The notes under the pieces: model-generated
Databases searched by the model: none
What the model saw: only the letters and a program-made list of their open reading frames with translations
What the model was told of the DNA's origin: nothing
Program-made: the position numbers and the translations under genes
Assembly: GCA_902775975.1 (NCBI GenBank)
Contig: CACYOC010000015.1
Coordinates: forward strand, 1-59,499
Length of the DNA: 59,499 nucleotides
Direction: 5' to 3'
Source of the DNA: an uncultured Bacteroidales bacterium
GTDB lineage: Bacteria > Bacteroidota > Bacteroidia > Bacteroidales > Bacteroidaceae
Part shown: one piece after another, positions 56,501 to 59,499 of the stretch
Layout: the number at the start of each line of letters is the position of its first letter
How positions within the stretch are numbered: position 1 is the stretch's first letter

Positions 56501-57885
56501 AGAACCAGTGGTGGTATAAGCCTGCCCAGAGTGCGGCGCGCTTCCTGATGATGGTGCGTAACATCGGCATCAGCTACCGCAACCAGTACTCCATGTCTAT
56601 CTCCAACTTCATTCCCGATGTCGGCGATGCCTTCGGTCAGCGTACTGGCAGTGTCATGGCTCCAGGCTTGGACTTTGCCTTCGGACTGACGGGCGACGAC
56701 TATTTGGAGAAGGCCAAGCGCAACGGCTGGCTCTATGGCGACACCACGGCAACGCCTGCTGCCACCGTCCGCACGTCCGACCTGCAGCTGAAGTCCACCT
56801 TGGAACCTGCCCGTGACCTGAAGATTGACCTCAACGCCTCCTGGACGCGCACGCGTACCAATAGCATTCGTTATTTCTTAGAGGGTATGCCTTCTACGGA
56901 GAGTGGTTCGCTGACCATGACCACCATCTCCATCTCGTCGTCGTTAGAGAAGATGGGCGATGCCAACAACGGCTATCCTTCGAAGGTCTTCAACCGCTTC
57001 TGCGATGCCTTGCCGCGTTTCCAGCAACTGGCGAAGGCACACTACGGCGCGGAGGTCGGTCAGTATAGTGCGGCAGTGATGATTCCTGCCTTCCTCGATA
57101 CCTATACAGGCAGCGGTGGCGAGAAACTGGACCTGTTGCCCAAGTTGACCCGTATGCTGCCCAACTGGACCGTCCGCTATTCGGGACTGTCGAAGCTGCA
57201 GTGGTTCAGCGAGCGTTTCAAGTCTGTCAACATCAATCACGGCTACAAGAGCATCTTCGCCGTAGGCAGCTATACCAGCAGCAGTCAGACAGCGTCGCTG
57301 TTGGGATGGAACGTGCCCACCGTCAGCATCAACGAGACCTTTGCTCCGCTGATTGGTGCCGATGTCACTTTCCTGAACAACCTCACCGTCAAGGCCGAGT
57401 TCCGTCGCATCCGTACGTTGAACCTCTCCATGACCAGCGTTCAGATTAACGAAAGCCGCTCCAACGACATTGTCATAGGCTTGGGCTATAAGATCAGCGA
57501 CTTCCGTCTCTTTGGCGGAGGCATGTCGCGTAAGATTAAGAAGGCCCAGGGTGGCTCGTCGAAGAAGAACAACAATGATACGAGTACGACGAGTTCTCAG
57601 AACAACAAGAAGAGCGGTGTCAACCACGACCTCAACCTGCGCCTCGACCTGTCGTTCCGCGACCAGGCAGCCATCACTCGCGATATTGCCACCCGCACAT
57701 CATCTGCCAGCAGTGGCAATGCCGCCGTCAAGCTGTCGTTCATGGCCGACTACACCTTGTCGCGTCTGCTCACGATCTCCGCCTACTATGAGCGTCAGGC
57801 CAACAAGCCCCTGTTGTCCAGCAACAGTTATCCTACCACGACCCACGACTTCGGTCTGAGCATGAAGTTCTCGCTGACGCGCTAA
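50518..57885 (+). CDS. sprA: Type IX secretion translocon protein SprA
   Basis: A 2455-aa outer-membrane protein, the largest gene of the window and of the size expected for SprA, the giant beta-barrel channel of the type IX secretion system. A signal peptide (about residues 1-21) follows the GTG start MRRKRFSYIAVVLLSM. Early SprA-type sequence includes GPGGVRIKTQGTAELKLGMN (about residues 143-162) and DEKININVTGKVGDKVNMTL. A lysine-rich stretch near residues 1890-1925 is a low-complexity insertion. A second Lys/Asn/Ser-rich run lies near 2340-2370. The C-terminus ends in a barrel-like FGLSMKFSLTR. It would export the type IX-tailed amylases and galactanase encoded nearby. It is probably co-transcribed with ruvA. 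Confidence 0.95.
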   Translation: MRRKRFSYIAVVLLSMTALAMPPQDVKTQKKPAAAAQPVMKTAPVEVADLDSSALDLHLPENIKQRVEYDDSTNTYRIGSKMGDSYLNTPVVMTPEEYRQWSERREREQFFRRKDATNVANQGKEKFNFADMHFNLGPAEKIFGPGGVRIKTQGTAELKLGMNIKNVENPSLPVRNRKTKSVDFDEKININVTGKVGDKVNMTLNYNTDATFDFDTKNLKLRYEGKEDEIIKLVEAGNVTFPSNNSLIQGASSLFGVRTDLQFGKLKLQTVLSQKNSTSKSVSSKGGTQTTPFELDVANYEENRHFFLSKYFREHYDEAMKRLPVITTGVEITRIEVWITNKTGTTSNSRNIIGFSELAESTSSKWGGGTSSQLPSNIANREYNDVVTNYPDARDIDKVSTALPAPLFAGGTDYEKLASARLLNSSEYTLNKAMGYISLKTSLQSDQVLAVAYEYTFGGSTYKVGEFASDYTDANQALFVKALKNSTNNPQQPNWKLMMKNVYYLASNVERTKFRLDIKYQSDSTGAYVNYIPETEAKDVTLLRGLGCDRLDDNNKARSNGFFDFVEGYTVSNGRVFFPSAEPFGTTLRDFLTGRGVPDAVAARYVFQELYDTTRTAAKQMTDKNRFRLTGQFKGHSANVISLGAYNVPQGSVRVTAGGVLLSEGSDYTVDYSAGEVTILNQSIIDAGTNVNVSLESNTEYGMQRKRMFGVNWEYDFSKDFQVGGTLQHLSEQALTSKVTMGAEPLKNTLWGLHLNWKTESQWLTNMLDKLPFLHCTVPSKITFTGEFAHLIAGTAGGTQDNASYIDDFESAKNGISVLDPKAWVISSTPSFFAEHDDKTGITSGINRALLAWYTIDPLFTNRSSSLTPSHIKSDLEQLSNHYVRQVYVNELYPNRDQSTYSGATNTLPVLDLAYYPTERGPYNLSTDVTEKGALNKPLSRWGGMMRKLDTNDFETANVEYIEFWLLDPFIYSKTETEASKYGGDLYIDLGEISEDILRDGKKFYESGMPVDGSASYTETQWGRVPKQATQTYAFATTSGARARQDVGLNGLNDDEERTFAAYADFLNSVNVNDSVRQAWTSDPANDNYHYFRGSDYDERRTSILERYKRINMPQGNSPDNDQQTEGYDTSYKTYPDVEDINQDYTLNEYERYYEYKVSIRPEDMVLGQNHISDIREATVTLRNGARETVKWYQFRIPLRQNSGKEGNISDFTNIRFMRMFLTQFEKPIVLRFGSLDLVRGDWRVYTKPLTTTTETGTMEVSAVNIEENNNKRPVNYVLPPGITRVTDPSQPQLTEANEQALSMVVKNLSKGESKAVYRNTTLDLRQYEHIQMFVHANHLIDDVTSLQDDQLAVFVRLGSDYTNNYYEYVIPLKLTPDRNDYNKYNVNDCRAVWPLANMLDIDLSVFTRLKKARNKARAMGTSSFTVLYSDYDPDHPNNKVCVLGNPTLGEVKTMMIGVRNLVGGTKSGEVWVNELRLMEPVNKGGWAASGTLNVQLSDVGMVNATGKVMTKGFGGLEEGVMQRSTDDYKTYSVTANVELGKFFPEKMKVTAPLYYSVTKEITRPKYNPLDTDLELDDALESAKDRQERDSIESIAVTKKTSTNFSLSNVRFGIKTNKRHPMPYDPANFSVSYSHSHRYASGSTTVYEKEDEWRGALNYSYTPVYKAWEPFKNSKSKSKWMAFPKAFGLNWLPQNITFNTEIRRAYQESRERDLENLGASSLPVTWGSTFLWNRDFSLRWDLTKNLHMTFQSGTQAEIEEPNSDKPINKDLYPDRYTAWKDSVWSSIKHFGRPLDYRQNFTASYQLPLNKLPVFDWLNADANYTATYNWRRGTELEDGTSAGNIINNNRQANINGTLNMETLYNHSPFLKKVNERFKKAIPKNQTRQRQTNRKDDKKTALDEKDLGKEKGKGKTKEEAALPKNKNSFQKEVSLRPDTTLVITHGKKTKRLFVTARTKDGKSYPIKYKVVDLNKIQIKGTDSVDIKVTVTAKPPLENQWWYKPAQSAARFLMMVRNIGISYRNQYSMSISNFIPDVGDAFGQRTGSVMAPGLDFAFGLTGDDYLEKAKRNGWLYGDTTATPAATVRTSDLQLKSTLEPARDLKIDLNASWTRTRTNSIRYFLEGMPSTESGSLTMTTISISSSLEKMGDANNGYPSKVFNRFCDALPRFQQLAKAHYGAEVGQYSAAVMIPAFLDTYTGSGGEKLDLLPKLTRMLPNWTVRYSGLSKLQWFSERFKSVNINHGYKSIFAVGSYTSSSQTASLLGWNVPTVSINETFAPLIGADVTFLNNLTVKAEFRRIRTLNLSMTSVQINESRSNDIVIGLGYKISDFRLFGGGMSRKIKKAQGGSSKKNNNDTSTTSSQNNKKSGVNHDLNLRLDLSFRDQAAITRDIATRTSSASSGNAAVKLSFMADYTLSRLLTISAYYERQANKPLLSSNSYPTTTHDFGLSMKFSLTR

Positions 57886-58010
57886 AAGCCATTGGCAGAG
57901 CTTCGCCAGAGTCAGTCTGTTATTCTATCAGAGCGCAAAATTAGAGTCCCGTGATTCCGGATTTTTCTATTTACGCAATGCACCACATTTGCACCACCAA
58001 ATAAAGCCTA

Positions 58011-59499
58011 CTAATCAACAATTTTAATGTCTAATAGCACTTCCCAATAGCCTTTTTTATCTTCACCAACACGTCTAATGACACCTTTTTCCTTTAATAC
58101 TGCAATATTACGTGTAATAGTCGACCTATCAACTCCGAGAATAGTTTTTAGATCATCATATGTAACATGATTATTATTTATTATTGCTTTAACAATAGCA
58201 ATCTGCGTTTTGCTAAGTTTTACAGATGCATTTGCAGGTGCATTTGCAGGTGCATTTACAGGTGCATTTACAGGGGCATTTACAGAACTTGCCTTAGTTG
58301 AAGGCACAGGCAGAACCAGTTCAACTTCGTCAACATCCAGTTTGTTCAGCAGCTGAGGATCACCCCAATTGGTTTCTTTCCATGCAGCTATAATCTTGGG
58401 GAATCCAGAACCAACATTCTCACCAAAGCCTATCATGCGGAGCATATTCTGAATCTTCGGATTACGAGCCTTGGAGTTTCCACCTCGATAGATGGTCTCT
58501 ACAGGCAACTTTAACAAGCCTGGATTACGGAAGCAAAGACGGTCATCATGCTTCTCTACCCTCAGAATACCAGCATCCATCATCAGATCGCAGTGGATAA
58601 TGGCATTCGTAAAGGCTTCACGTACAGCTTCACGTTGTGGCGTATCGTCTTTTCTTTTCCAACCTTTTTCCAGTTTAAATGGCTTTGGCAAGTCAAACTG
58701 GATTTTAGGTGAGACAATGCGGAAGAACTGATAAAGATTGTTTTCCCAAAGTCCATCGTATGTCAGTCGATCGTGATAACGCTCATCACCCACAAGATGA
58801 CTCATGTCCAGATAGTCCATGCGGAAGTTAGCAAATCTGTCTCTAATAGCAAGTCCTTTGCCAAACATCATCAGTCCTGCCAATGTCAAGCCTTCCTTAC
58901 CTGTCTGCCTATCTTCAGTATAACCACCAAGATTCCTGAGGAAAGTCTTATCGTCAACCTGATTCCAGACATGGGTACTGTTCTCCTGTCTGAACTCTGT
59001 GCGATACTGACGCAAAGAATCAGGATCAATATCATCCATGCCATAATACTCTATCAGAATGCTGTCGTTACCATCTGCATTAGAATCACGTATCATCGCC
59101 TTTACCTGAGCCTCTGTACAATGATAGTCACCTTCATTATTGCGCCTATACGTACCTTTATAAACATTGCCGTTCAGATAGATAGGTTTTGCCATCCAGT
59201 CTGCCTGAGGAACATGGATGCATATTATCTGCGCTCCATCCACATTCACCACCTCCACATCGCTGTCAAGAAGAATGTTCTCATTCACCTTGTCGCTGTT
59301 GAGGGTATTCCAGAAGTCAGTAATAATCTTACTTGGCTCGTCCACACCAATTATCTGGAATCGCTTGCTAACATCTTTCTCCTGCAAGTCTTCATCTACA
59401 CCAAGCAGAATCAGTCCGCCTATGGTATTGGCAAAAGCCGAATACGTCTGCCAAATTGACTTCGGCACCTCAGCCTTCGCTTTCTTGCACTCCAGCGTT
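58011..59499 (-). CDS. AlbA_2 (Schlafen-like) ATP-binding transcriptional regulator, 5' end outside window
   Basis: The frame is open from the right edge, where the visible sequence begins TLECKKAKAEVPKSIWQTYS, so the true start lies beyond the window; the GTG at 59468 is internal. The N-terminal AlbA_2 domain shows the typical SAFANTIGGLILLGVDE. A divergent AAA-4/GHKL-like region follows (RNPGLLKLPVETIYRGGNSK). Next comes a linker of short NAPV/NAPA repeats (about 58205-58285 in DNA) and a C-terminal winged helix (TYDDLKTILGVDRSTITRNI). Function: probably a DNA-binding regulator, sometimes linked to mobile or defence regions. The gene is visibly more A/T-rich than sprA. Confidence 0.85.
   Translation of the reverse strand, partial: TLECKKAKAEVPKSIWQTYSAFANTIGGLILLGVDEDLQEKDVSKRFQIIGVDEPSKIITDFWNTLNSDKVNENILLDSDVEVVNVDGAQIICIHVPQADWMAKPIYLNGNVYKGTYRRNNEGDYHCTEAQVKAMIRDSNADGNDSILIEYYGMDDIDPDSLRQYRTEFRQENSTHVWNQVDDKTFLRNLGGYTEDRQTGKEGLTLAGLMMFGKGLAIRDRFANFRMDYLDMSHLVGDERYHDRLTYDGLWENNLYQFFRIVSPKIQFDLPKPFKLEKGWKRKDDTPQREAVREAFTNAIIHCDLMMDAGILRVEKHDDRLCFRNPGLLKLPVETIYRGGNSKARNPKIQNMLRMIGFGENVGSGFPKIIAAWKETNWGDPQLLNKLDVDEVELVLPVPSTKASSVNAPVNAPVNAPANAPANASVKLSKTQIAIVKAIINNNHVTYDDLKTILGVDRSTITRNIAVLKEKGVIRRVGEDKKGYWEVLLDIKIVD

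Overview
The window looks like a chromosomal segment of a Prevotella/Segatella-type member of the Bacteroidota. The reasons are promoters of the TAnnTTTG type (four with a TTTG box exactly 20 bp upstream), a complete SusC/SusD/SusE/SusF starch-uptake set, the type IX secretion translocon protein SprA with several proteins carrying type IX C-terminal tails, a meso-diaminopimelate dehydrogenase, and many short A/T-rich tandem repeats between genes. No rRNA, tRNA, IS element or CRISPR array was seen.

Layout. 1-1.1 kb: a partial unknown gene, a 59-aa small protein and its promoter with a structured-looking 190-nt leader. 1.1-9.6 kb: housekeeping genes (trxA, dnaE; psd, pssA and a DUF4834 protein; pyrH and birA convergent to them; tadA divergent from birA). 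9.6-16.2 kb: a minus-strand set with an M6-type metallopeptidase, class I fumarase, a zinc alcohol dehydrogenase, an amidohydrolase, an L-galactose/L-fucose dehydrogenase-like aldo-keto reductase and an 83-aa unknown protein. The last four look like a sugar-acid (fuconate-type) route. 16.3-20.8 kb: a beta-barrel outer-membrane protein, a DUF3298 lipoprotein, pgk and ddh. 20.9-21.55 kb is non-coding and packed with palindromic repeats.

21.6-45.8 kb is one large starch/maltodextrin locus. On the minus strand are susCDEF, two secreted alpha-amylases with starch-binding modules and type IX tails, and a secreted starch-binding protein. On the plus strand, divergent from susC, are a LacI-type regulator, an MFS sugar transporter, a DPE2-type 4-alpha-glucanotransferase, a GH97 alpha-glucosidase, a type I pullulanase and a SusA-like neopullulanase. 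Surface amylases cut starch, SusCDEF bind and import oligosaccharides, SusA/PulA/SusB-like enzymes degrade them further, and the transporter plus glucanotransferase use maltose inside the cell. Four promoters (susC, the regulator operon and both amylases) have a LacI-type operator (GNAANCGNTTNC) whose edge lies exactly 57 positions from the TAnnTTTG box. None of the four has the usual TTTG box. This predicts a LacI-family activator regulon and is the most striking feature of the window.

45.8-49.7 kb: a GH53 endo-galactanase and a GH2 beta-galactosidase, an apparent galactan-degrading pair. 49.8-57.9 kb: ruvA and sprA. 58.0 kb to the end: an AlbA_2-type ATP-binding regulator, visibly more A/T-rich, cut by the window edge.

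A second pattern is a G/C-rich palindromic element found 2-6 nt after the stop codons of dnaE, psd, the outer-membrane protein and ruvA, always in the same orientation relative to the gene. Stretch 945-1039 and the gap 308-417 hold nothing I can recognise.
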